In this document: positions 22,729-34,494 of the stretch, in pieces
How the letters are laid out: every line of letters begins with the position of its first letter
Position numbering within the stretch: position 1 is the stretch's first letter
Assembly: GCA_947462335.1 (NCBI GenBank)
Contig: OX381710.1
Location: 64,661,303 to 64,725,302 of the forward strand
Source: Harmothoe impar
Taxonomy: Eukaryota; Annelida; Polychaeta; Phyllodocida; Polynoidae
Length of the DNA stretch: 64,000 nucleotides
Direction of reading: 5' to 3'
Made by a program: the position numbers and the translations under genes
Notes under the pieces: generated by a model
What the model was told of the DNA's origin: nothing
Database searches by the model: none
What the model saw: only the letters and a program-made list of their open reading frames with translations

Positions 22729-23832
22729 GGGGGGGGGGGGAGGGTAATAGCAACCGCTAGCCTAGGACTGAATTCAGCAAAGAAATGATTGGTTTTATCA
22801 GCTACCTTTTCCAGGGTGTGTGGTGTGCTGTTATCATCCAGAAGTCTGATAGGATCAGAACCAAGTCTTTTGGGCAACATACGCAATGAATTACTTACAC
22901 TACTTAAAGATACATTTTTTTAAATAGTTAGTTTAGATATAATTGGCATGAGCATAGTTAACAGCGCTGTCAGTTCTAGCGCCTACTGCCAGGGCCCATA
23001 CAAGATTTCCTTCAGACTTGTGATGATTGGAATATTTCAATGCTGCGTCCCTCTTTCTTATCTTTAATCAAAAACAATTTATGAGCAGTATCTCTAGTAA
23101 TATACTCCTCAGAGCACTGAAAATGTTATCGTTGCCTGTGTACGTTGTTAACCATAAACGTTTAAATAATCCATTACATTGTAGTTGTTATGACTGGTGG
23201 TTGGGATCTTGGCCATTCTAAATGTACTATGTGAATAAGTCCATTAAATTCTTACTTACCGCGGGCCTTACATTATGGCCTTTCCCATTAGGAGGCTTAA
23301 CAAGACCCCTTAATAATGTTATAAATAGTTAATAAGTCGGCATTTTAGTGTAAGTAAACACTTTCAGTGCCAATGCAGCACTTAGCCTTATTTAGTTACT
23401 TATATTGTATTGGTTAATGGTTTCATTAATGATGAATACAAATGGCACAGGCTTGCATTGTCCGTTAAAGTGGTTGCTTTTGCAAACATGTAAGCGCTCT
23501 AAGGTGAGAGAAAAGGGATGCTTAAATATTGATGCTGTTATTTTTTTAGGTGTATCTAGATTCCCTATGGCATAACAGGACGTTATAATCAACACACTAC
23601 CAACTAAGGAACATGTGCCTTGTCCTTTAACACACAATCCAGGTTCATCTATGGCTTTAAGGTAGTATATACGATATTTCTTTTGTATAGTCCCAATGTC
23701 TTCTCCCGAGGTGAGTGAAACACTTTTGATGGCTGCAATCTTGTGGGGTGGTCTAGAGATTGGAATGTTTACTCACCACTGTATGATCCATTGGAACTAC
23801 CGCCATGGCCCATTTAAGCACAGCGGTCTAGA

Positions 23833-24328
23833 GTAAGTAGTATACTAAACTACAGATCTGTCCCAGGCTGACATCTACACACAAGGTGCATGACTGTGTG
23901 TAAGTAGTATACTAAACTACAGCTCTGTCCCAGACTGACATCTACACACAAGGTACATGACTGTGTGTAAGTAGTATACTAAACTACAGATCTGTCCCAG
24001 GCTGACATCTACACATAAGGTACATGACTGTGTGTAAGTAGTATACTAAACTACAGCTCTGTCCCAGACTGACATCTACACACAAGGTGCATGACTGTGT
24101 GTAAGTAGTATACTAAACTACAGCTCTGTCCCAGGCTGACATCTACACACAAGGTGCATGACTGTGTGTAAGTAGTATACTAAACTACAGCTCTGTCCCA
24201 GGCTGACATCTACACACAAGGTGCATGACTGTGTGTAAGTAGTATACTAAACTACAGCTCTGTCCCAGGCTGACATCTACACACAAGGTGTATGACTGTG
24301 TGTAAGTAGTATACTAAACTACAGCTCT
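23833..24328 (+). repeat. 67-bp satellite, seven units plus part of an eighth
   Basis: Units start at 23833, 23900, 23967, 24034, 24101, 24168, 24235 and 24302, exactly 67 bp apart. Each begins GTAAGTAGTATACTAAACTA followed by CAG, then TGTCCCAGGCTGACATCTAC. Differences between units are single bases. A lone relative of the leading motif is at ~21913. Confidence 0.95.
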
Positions 24329-25158
24329 ATCCTACAAGCACAGGTCACCTTATAAGGCCACTCAAACGAATTAAATGGTTTCTCATCACCGCGCGCATCA
24401 TAAAATCAAGTTTTGAGGGAAACTTTTTTCTTTATTTTTGCCAGTTTTTTATGAAAATTCTGACAATTTTTTTAAATGGACAAAGATTGTCATATTTGGT
24501 TTCAAATTAAAGCTAATAATGCCAGCAATGCAGTGGTAGAGAAATGACTTACATTTTCTCCACTTTTAAAATCGATAATTAATTCTTAACCAATAAAATG
24601 TCAATCTTGGTCATGAAAAACGTAAATTATCCTATGCATTTTACCTGTGACTAAAAAAAAGGTCTAAGCATACCCTACCTGCATGAGGCTAAACATGCGA
24701 CAACGAAAGACTGAGATATATCTGCCAAAATATTATCAACCTCTTTGTGTGTGGAAACTGAATGAAACCTTGTTAATTTTAGAATAAATATTGTTTTTGA
24801 TAGTCTCTTTTCAGATTTGCAACTGGTGCTGGCAGAACATTCCACAATCATATAGTGAAGGAAGATGTGCATTTCAACTGCTGTCCTTTTTTGATAATAA
24901 CAGAGCTAAATTGCATGTTGGTGTGCACAAAGCTTGCTCCTAACAGATATATCGTTATACTGGTTTGGTATCATATCAATTGGATTGACTGATTTACTGG
25001 TTGACATTAACCTTTTCTAGCTGCTCTTGTATTATTCTCTTGAGTAATTCTTATAGAAATAATCCCCAGGCTGTTACTGACAGGCTGAATTTTACCTATA
25101 ATGTGAGTTTCAAAAACAATAATAGATCCTACTGACTATGTACTTGCTCTTCACCCAG

Positions 25159-26284
25159 TGCCCCGGCCATGTAGTGTGGGTGTGAGTGTGTATGGTGCCT
25201 GCTGGCTTCATGTCTCTGACAGAGCAGAACGGGCCGCGGCACAGACCGCCTGTGAGGGACACGGTGGAGGCCTGGCTGACTTTATCAGTCACACTGAGTT
25301 TGAGTTGGTCAATTCAGTAGTTGGCACCATCGATGGTTTGTAAGTATAATATCAATCTTTCACCTTAAAAGTTCACTTTAGCCCAGGGGGTGTGGAACAC
25401 ATTCAATCACTGAGCTCTGCTCGTCACATGTTAACATTGATCGCAATCCAAGCAATGGCCCTCACCATGCCATACTAACTGTTCATAAAAAAAAGTCCCA
25501 TCCCAATACCCTAAAGAAATCCAAACTAGACATTACTTCATGAGCTACATCCCCTGTCATATCAGATAGACTATGTCTCACGTTACTGGATTGGTAGTCG
25601 ACCCGATATTGGCTCTAATTGAAAAAGGTGTCAAATAAATTTTGACTCCTTGCACAGTAGAGTGGAATATGATTTAATTTCATTCCAAAAGAGAGTCAAA
25701 TACTGTTTGACTCTTGCACATTTCAAAGAGAGCCAAAAGAAGAGGTATTCTGGTGATAGAATTTTAAACTCTGCGGAAAGAGTTATCATGACTCTATGTA
25801 GCTCCATGGACCATCTGACATCTTTGTATAGATTGTTCTGTTGTAGTCAAGATTCCTGGACATGTGTGCTTTGCTGGTTAGTGATAGTTTGATTATTGAA
25901 GAATTAAGTTATTACTCAAAATTGGAAAGTTTTGGATTGCTTAAGTATCTTACCAAGGATTTTAGGCAAAAGACTGATATATCCTGCCATATTCCATGTA
26001 AGATTTATACTACAGTATCATACTACAGCCCAGTTAATTTGATAACATAAATTAGGTGTATTACTTCTACAGGGAATCATGGATAGGAATGAGTTCAGTG
26101 GACGATGGCAGGGGCAGCTACAGATGGTCTGATGAGGTAGCACCAACTTGGCATGGCTGGAAAGCCAGTCATCCTGACTCTACCAGGAAAGGCTGTGTAA
26201 CCATGCATGTGGCTGAGGGGTTTGAGGACTGGCAAACTAGACAATGCGCTGATACCAAAGCCTATCTCTGTCGAATCCCAACAT
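25159..26284 (+). CDS. C-type lectin-like domain 1
   Basis: Two exons join in phase 2. The first has [18 protein letters not shown] then [16 protein letters not shown], the CTLD N-terminal half (Cys, Trp, G-x-LA). The second has [20 protein letters not shown] (the WIG core) and ends [19 protein letters not shown] and KAYLCR. The sugar/Ca2+ motifs EPN or QPD are absent: the corresponding stretch reads [11 protein letters not shown], and the WND position reads DWQT. So this domain probably does not bind sugar in the classical Ca2+-dependent way. Its 3' donor (GTCAGT at 26285) is weak. Confidence 0.75.
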
Positions 26285-29200
26285 GTCAGTATATATATAT
26301 GAATGACTTTAATACTCTATTTCCCACTAATCATGAAGAACAGTGTAAAGATATATCATAAGCTCTCTGTGAAGTTGCATTGCACTTCGATTGGGGCATA
26401 AGCCCTCAATTTTTTATTTAGTTTTGTTGCTATTCTGTTTAGAAATATCAGGTTCGGTTTGAATTCATATGTTTTGAATCTATATAGATGACACAAAATA
26501 GTGTATAGTAAATCTTTGATGACATGTCAACAACCCGGCTGATGGAAGTGTATCCAATATTCAAAGGATTATTACATTCACATTGAATTTCAGTAAATAG
26601 ACCCTGCAATGAAAGTGATTGTCCGACACAGCCAGGTTAGTGAAGTGCTTTTTTCTGCGTTAACGTTGTTATTGATTTTATAAAAAGGTCCATAGAGCTA
26701 TATGCTGTTACAATTGAATTTCCCAATAACTGCACCATATCCTGCGGAGACCTGAAGTTAATATACGAGCCTCATAGAAGTCATTTACATTTTAACCCCT
26801 TGAGTCAGTGCAGCATTCAAGCATCATGTAATTCCTACGGGTTGATACACTCCCATATGATCACCATGATGACAGCCCTGGTAGGAACTTACCAGGGTTG
26901 ATATCATACCATCATGATGACAAAGGACATAGCGTATTATGGGTTGATACACTCCCTTATGTTTGGCTTGATGCATGAATGGCATGAATGCAGCCCTGGT
27001 GACCCACAAGGGCTACATTCATGCATTATGAAGACAAAGGACAATAAATTAAGCGATATGCAGCCCACATAAGGTTGAACAATACAAACTAGGCTCTCTA
27101 TTTTTTCCTCATCCTTTTCTATGTAAATACTCTTTATGATCTAATATGATATTACTGTGATTTGTTTCAGTATCAAATCTGTCTTGCTTTATTGTTACTG
27201 ATAGTGCGTTAAGTTGGGATAACGCTCAGGCTAGGTGTGTCGGCTCAGGAGGAGGCCTGGCCACAGCTCGCACTGATGCGGAAAAGGACGCCTTAGCCGT
27301 AGCATTGTACGTATTGTGCCAAGTGTGTTGAGGTGGTCAAAGAATTCAGTGAGATATGTCAAATATCCTAATTACATCATAATTATTTTCTCTGACATCA
27401 TCAGTTGAGGCCTTACATAATAGCAAGCATGTCCAAGAGTGTTACATCAAATATGTATTAATTGTCTTACCAGATATCCATGTAGTTGAACATATACAGA
27501 AGGGAAATGGTATAATTAATGCAAAAGCCTTATAAGGCCAAATTTAAAAAAAAGGTTTGTTTCAGATAACACGGGAAGAAACTGTAGGGTCGGTAGGTCT
27601 TTCTTTTTTTACAGGCCCTCTACATACCCTAAAATTGAGCCAAAAAAGTGGAAAAATATAGAGATTTCTTCAAAATTACATAAAAGATCCTAGGGTCGGC
27701 CCTGTTTAGATAGGGTCGGTAGGGTGACCTGAAACAAACTTCTTGTTTTGGCCTAAGACAAGGGTTGACATTTACATTGTTTACTCGTGGTACTGGTACT
27801 GACCATGTGAAGGCATTTGATCGTCCCCAATCACCACCCTGTAATTATGTGTAATTATGAACTCATATTAGCCATTATGTCACTATCAAAATAAACTGCC
27901 CTTTTCAATGTTTACCCTGTTATTTTAGAATATGCTAATTAGGTAACACTTATTAGAATACTTTGCTTGACCCTTTCAACAGGTCAAGTAAAGCAAGCTC
28001 TCGTACCTATTGGATTGGGGGTAAAGCGTCGATTCATGGTGTTTACAGATGGATTGACAGTAAGTACATGTATTATCAATTTTACTGATCAGAATGTGTC
28101 TCCGGTATCTGATAAGGTATTGTATATCCTGTTTAATGTAACTGTGTTGTTGGCAACAAGAATAGTAAAGGACACTGGGCCCACTAACTACTTCAATATT
28201 TCACAATGTATAATAGCAGAATAGAGACGACACAGAATAACATACTAATCGTTTACTCCTTCTGCAGTAACCCTTGCATTATTTAAATATATTACATGAG
28301 CGCTGTGTTATCCTTTGTTCAGGCACCCTGTTTAATGCAAGCTATTGGACAGCCTATGATTCAGATGCATACTGTGTTCGCCATTATGGCATGTCTAGTG
28401 AAGATCTAACAATCAGAACAAAGTTGGACACCTATCCCTGCAGCAATAGTCAATATTATGTGTGCCAATCCCCTATATGTAAGTATCTATTAATTCTCGC
28501 CCATTAATCCTTCAGGCTCTAGTCTGCCAGTCATATGCATATTATTTGGCATACTAGTAGCATACAGCAGTACAATTTTGTAAGAATGCTGACATTTGTG
28601 AGTGACACCATTCCTTAAACCACAGATGGCGAGAACGAAATAAGTCATACCTTGAGTCTGTTGCATAACCTGGTGATGTTGTTTTTTGGGTTTGAAAATG
28701 TTTATTGTCTTCTAGCCAAACTCCACAGTCACATTTAGGTAGGAAAAACTCTAATGGTATCATCGGCCAAGGGTCCTTCTATAAGCCATGCAATTTAGAT
28801 AGTATCAAATATCAAATCATTTAGATATTTTCCATGAAAACCCTAGAAATCTCTGGGGTTTTCTTATATTGCAAGGATATTTGACATATGTCAATACCTT
28901 AAACTTGGAATATGTACAAATCGCAGTATTTCAGTCCAAAAGGCAGAGGTTTTCTGTCAGTAAATCGTAATAGTGGAGCTTGAGATAGAGGTATGCGGAG
29001 ATGCCTTGCGGTTTGGAGTATTGGCAACAACTTTAGCTTGCTCCTGTGCTAATCGGCAGAGGTTTCACCCAGTAAACAAATAACGTTATACACCATTTTA
29101 TAACGTTACATAACGTCATATGTCAACGTTTTTCTAAGGCTCTTTACTATTACATAACGTTATGTAAAGTTTAAAACGTTATTTTGACGTAATAAAACGT

Positions 29201-32200
29201 GTTTTTGTTAGCTGGGCAGCCCCTTAGTAGATCGTACTGTGGAGTTTGGCTATAAACCAGGCATCTAGTTTGATCCTCGGGAATCGCTGACTCATCCAAA
29301 TTGCATGGCAACCAATTAGACTATAGTCGATGCTGAAATGTAAATGTTTCTCTATGCAGACTATAGGTGCTTCTCCCCACCTACGGTCAACAATGCCAAC
29401 CTGGTGAACAGCACAGGTACTAATGCGACGTATGCCTGTAACCATGGGTATAAGCATGGCACTGAGGTCAACTGGACTATCACATGTGACAGCTGCGATG
29501 TAGTATTCACAGGCTGCGATCGTGAGTCTACAGCAATAATCTATAAGTCGATACACATTTCTATCTAATAAGTATCACAAGGTGCCATTGAATGGCAAGA
29601 GAACACTGCTAACTGATGATGACATAGTTCTAAAACCGACACAGCCAAAGGCTGGTTGGCAGCTCCCCAGGGCCCGTATGGTATAAGAGAGCCCCAGATG
29701 CAGCTCTATAGAATCAAACACACAATGCTTGCAACATTAAAGTATGGACGTCAATCCACCCCTGAATGATATCACTTTAAATGGATTCATATGATAAAGC
29801 ATCATGTTTTCAGTATGTACATAATACAATTCCCCACTCTTATTCTCCTTTCTAGCTGTGGTTTGTGCATCACCACCTATCCTTCTGAATGCCACTGCAT
29901 CAGTGTCTTCAACAGAAACATTTGGAGCATCCGTGAATTATTACTGCACCTCAGGTAACCAACACGTTCATGTAACATTGGTTTATAACACATCTTAATA
30001 TTATTGTAGTCTTCACTGAATTGTAAAATGTCATAATGAATGGGTCCATGTAATTCTAGCACCATTTAGTTAAAGTATTTATTAAATCCCTGCCATGACA
30101 GGATGGGTACATATGTGCACCATTTATAGTGGACTGCAATTGTTCAATAGGATGCGACTAAAGCTGATGTTATAGGGGATAAAACCATTTATAGATGTAA
30201 TTGTGATTATAAAAAGAATGTTTGGCTAATATTGACAGGGAAACACTGTCTCCAGCCACCACACTGTCGAATATTCGCTGTACCCTATAACCTCGTGTAT
30301 TAGCTGGAGCTGGTATGCAAGCCAGATGACCAGTCCGTAGGATTAGTAAAAATTCAGGGTGCTGAAGTACTAAAGTACTAAAGTTACCATAATCAGACCC
30401 CCCTGTGAGGCGTATAGGGCTGTGTCTCACGACCTTGGGCCAATGTTTTTGTCTTTGACCGGGTGCCGTCTCTGTCCAGGTGCCGTCTCTGACAAGGTGT
30501 CAGAAAAAAGGTGTTTTAAAAATAATTATACTCATATATATATAAGGATTTGTAAAAACGTTATGGCGGTTGTTATACAACTATAGTTATAATTAGCCTC
30601 CTGCTATTGGTATTTTGACCTTATCAAGCCAAGCCGGTCAGAGACGGCACCTGGTCAGAGACAGCACCTGGTCAGAGACAAAAACATTGGCCCAAGGTCA
30701 TGAGACACAGCCATAGGATATTGCCAAAGTCTAGGTGCAGCTACTGTAAGTGTAGCAATATTAGGTTAATATGACGAAAACGTATGACTTGATTTCATGT
30801 CCAGGATATTATACTTTCCCTAATGGAGCTCTATCGTCAACTGGTACACTAACATGTGGTGTGAATGACACAGACGCAAGCCAGGGAGCTTGGACTACAA
30901 TGTCTGGCTGCGTCCGTAAGTAAATAGAACTTAGAAAATAGAACACATCACTTAAAGTAATATTCGATCATAGGGACTCAAACATATTTTTTTCTAAAAA
31001 ATTGGCCAGGATGTTCATAATGATAATACTTCACTTCCTACATGTTCTATTTACTCTCTAGATTGGTATTATGGCACTCCATACTTGGGCCCTTACAACC
31101 CTCTGTACAATGTATAAGTCAAATATATAAGTCATCAACATTACTGAAATGTGAATATTCTGATGCACTGCTAAATAGATATCTGGATATGCTTTTACAA
31201 CCATAAAATATATGTAGCAAATTGGGAACATTGTTTATTTGATTATAATGCTTGCGGAAAAAATGATTAACTTTTTTCAACACTTGCTTGACCAGACATT
31301 ATTTATATTAGATGATTAACAACAGTATTTTTACAGGACTAATATTAATAAAGTATTTTATGATAGACAGAATTCAAAATAATATATTATAATCTAACCC
31401 AAAAACATTGATGTAGGTCTTATCAACTTCTGTTCACTGCTTCTACTTTCAGTATTGGTGTGTAGCAATGATACAGTGATTCCTCCATCATTCAACCAAA
31501 GTTACATCTCGACTACTCATGAAAGTGGAACTCCTTGGGCACATGCTCAAACTGCAACAGTGAAATGCCCATTTGGCCACAAACTGAACGACAGCTCACA
31601 GGCTATCACTGCTGTGCGGCAATGTTATCACCGTGATTGGAGGTTTACAACATTAATCAACTATGGTTGCATACGTAAGACTCTGAGCACACTATTAAAT
31701 TTACCCTAGTAACACTACAGCTTTACCAAAAGTGATAAACCTGAAAACCTACTGCATATCAGTATAGTAATCACATTCTAATAAGTATGTTTGATAATTC
31801 CCCAGAAATATAAAATTCACAATTAATAAGCTTATAAGTTGATCAGTTAACAGTAACAGAATACTTGATTCTTTATTCAATTTGTATATGTGTAGCCTCC
31901 TCACAAAGACAGCATGACATTTGGCAACTATTACATATGACATTTTTCTATGTACAGCTGCCGTATGCGATCAGGATCCTCCTGGTATTGCCAATGGAAA
32001 TGTGACATGGGATAATAATACCTATGGATCAATTGCGATGTATCAATGCAATGATGGGTTCTCGTCTGAAACCACAATCAATGCAACATGTACAGTTGAG
32101 GTAGAGACTGTACCAGTAGGAACATGGACTATGCCAGAGCAGTACTGCTACAGTAAGATACAAATACGTTATACCATAAATTCCCGCGCATACTAGTAAC

Positions 32201-34408
32201 CCGCACCTGGTGTATAACCCGCACCCTGACTTTGAAAGGATCCTATAACCCGCACCTGGGGTCTGGAGTTTGGGATTTTAGTACTGTTCTATAGTTTAAA
32301 ATCCCCTTGTATCACCCCCCTAGACTTTGAGAATATTGTATAACCCGCATTAGAGGTTTGGTTAGCGTGTAACCCACGGGTTATATGCAAGAGTTTATGG
32401 TAATTATAAAGTAGCTGTACCCAGCCATACTAGTGTTGGCTGCTTACCTTAGCTATTACCATCATGTGCAGGGTAAGGTGGGCTTATGTGGACCACTGAT
32501 TATAATGACCAGAGTCAGTAAATAAGTACAAGAGAAATGCAATATTTGAATAGAATTATTTTTATTGGATTTAACAGAGAACACCCTCCTCATTTCCACT
32601 ACATGCATGATATTCAAAAAATGGTGAAATACTATATGAATGTGGTATGGACCCTTGGACCACAACTACAATTTTAAGTGTCCCTATACCAAGCTCAGAT
32701 TTAGCAACTAGATTTAAGTATGTATGCTATGCCTCTATTGTGGGTCCTTATGCCAGCTGTTCAGACTGGAGGAGTGGTTAGGACTCTGGCCTGCTACTTC
32801 ATGAGTCATGAGATCAAATCCAAGTCAATGCTATTTTGTCCACACACAAGTTTAAATATATTTTTAGTGGGTCAAAAATCCTGATAGTATAGAATTTGGT
32901 TGTAAAGATCCTTCACACAAGATGATTAGTTATTGTGTAATCTAAAATGGTTTTGGATTCTTACATCTCTAGGTTTTCATTTGTAAATACAACTACTATT
33001 TTTAACCAACTAGGAAAAAAAGATGTAGTCTTGGCTGGATTTGGACTTATGACCCCTGGATTGATTGGCCAGTGTCCTAACCACTCCCCCAATCTGGACA
33101 GCTGACTTTAGGGATATCCAAGTACCAATGATTCAATAAAGTATGACCCCTAAAACTGTCTATTTTAGACGGCCAGGAACCAGCTTCAGCTATAGGTCTC
33201 ACAGAGGGGAATCACTGCATCTCGCTAGTGCGGAATATGTTACCCCGTCTTTCACTAGCCCCTGTGTCTGCGATGTATTTATAAGCAGCAATCTTAGTTG
33301 TGATTATTCTCTCCATAGGAGAGTGACCTCATAGTAGAATGGCATTTAATACATGAGCGATTATAAGCGCCCCCCCCCCCCTTCCCCATCCAGATGAACA
33401 TAAGAGCAATAGTAATAATATTTTTATCACACAAAACCAAACACAAGAAATTTCATTTTCGATTTTTATATCAAAGTATTAAAGGTTAAAGTCATTTTCA
33501 GGATTTTTTATAGTTTGTTGTTGATTGATCTTATTGTTTCGGATTATTTATAATCCTTATTCAGGCAAAGATGCTTGTAATTGAAAATTGTGATACTAAG
33601 GCACCTTAAATGATCGATTTTTTGTTATAAAGTTACCATGGTGACGTAGTGGCAAGCATGAGATTTTATGTATATAGTATATGTACATTCAGGGAGATAC
33701 TTGGCTTCTTGGCAGGGTTTATTTAGTGTTAGATGAGTGTATGTATATGGATACAATGGCAAGTAAATCACTGGTTTAGATCACCTCTAGTCTTGGGTTC
33801 ACACTTATTGATTTGAAATACATGCTTAAGTACTAGAGGGGCCGTATTCAATGCCCCCCATTGAATACAATGTGGCCGTATTCAATGGTCTAAGAAAAAG
33901 TTGTCTTTCCTTAATTAAATGGCTTCAAATTTTTTTTAAAACCACAAATGCCAACTACATTGATACCGCTCTGCTGTATTTCACTCATGGGTGCTGGGGT
34001 GTATCCCACTCAGCCTGCAGCTTCATGGGATCCTGCCCAAACCCCCATTCATAAAATACAGCAGAGGCGGTATCAATGGGTGTTGGCATTTGTCTATATA
34101 TTCCGCTATAACCGAGTCAGTATTGTGCGTAGGGACAAAACTGAGCCAGGTGCTTGGACATTTACATACCTCACATAGTCTTATGATAGATGCCTTTCAG
34201 CTAGATATTAATATTAAAATTGGTAATGTTATTGTATATATCTGGGGCTCTGCCCCCCCCTCAACCCCCTATTCTTTCTTTCCCTTTCTTGTTTGAAACA
34301 ACTATAACCTGATACATTTACATTTTAGAATGTGTGTGAGTTTTTCTTAAGAATGCGGAAGGTGTGTAATTGTTCAGGCACAGGTCTGGCCCCTTCTTGC
34401 AAATATAA

Positions 34409-34494
<86 letters not shown>

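Larger units (their letters stand above)
20881..25158. other. Intergenic / putative 5' region of the lectin-sushi gene
   Basis: No coding exon could be supported on either strand: open frames are short, AT-rich and without recognisable domains. It holds a foldback element (22262-22728), a poly-G run (~22730), related repeats at 21820-21935 and 23745-23850, and the 67-bp satellite. A signal-peptide exon and promoter for the downstream gene may be hidden here. Confidence 0.6.

Noticed and set aside
25650..26050. Frames of 80 and 62 codons upstream of the second CTLD1 exon
   Set aside because: They lie between two CTLD1 exons that join in phase without them, and encode no domain.
32754..32845. 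Possible functional tRNA gene
   Set aside because: Box A/B-like motifs exist, but no complete acceptor, D, anticodon and T stems could be folded; SINE-like origin preferred.
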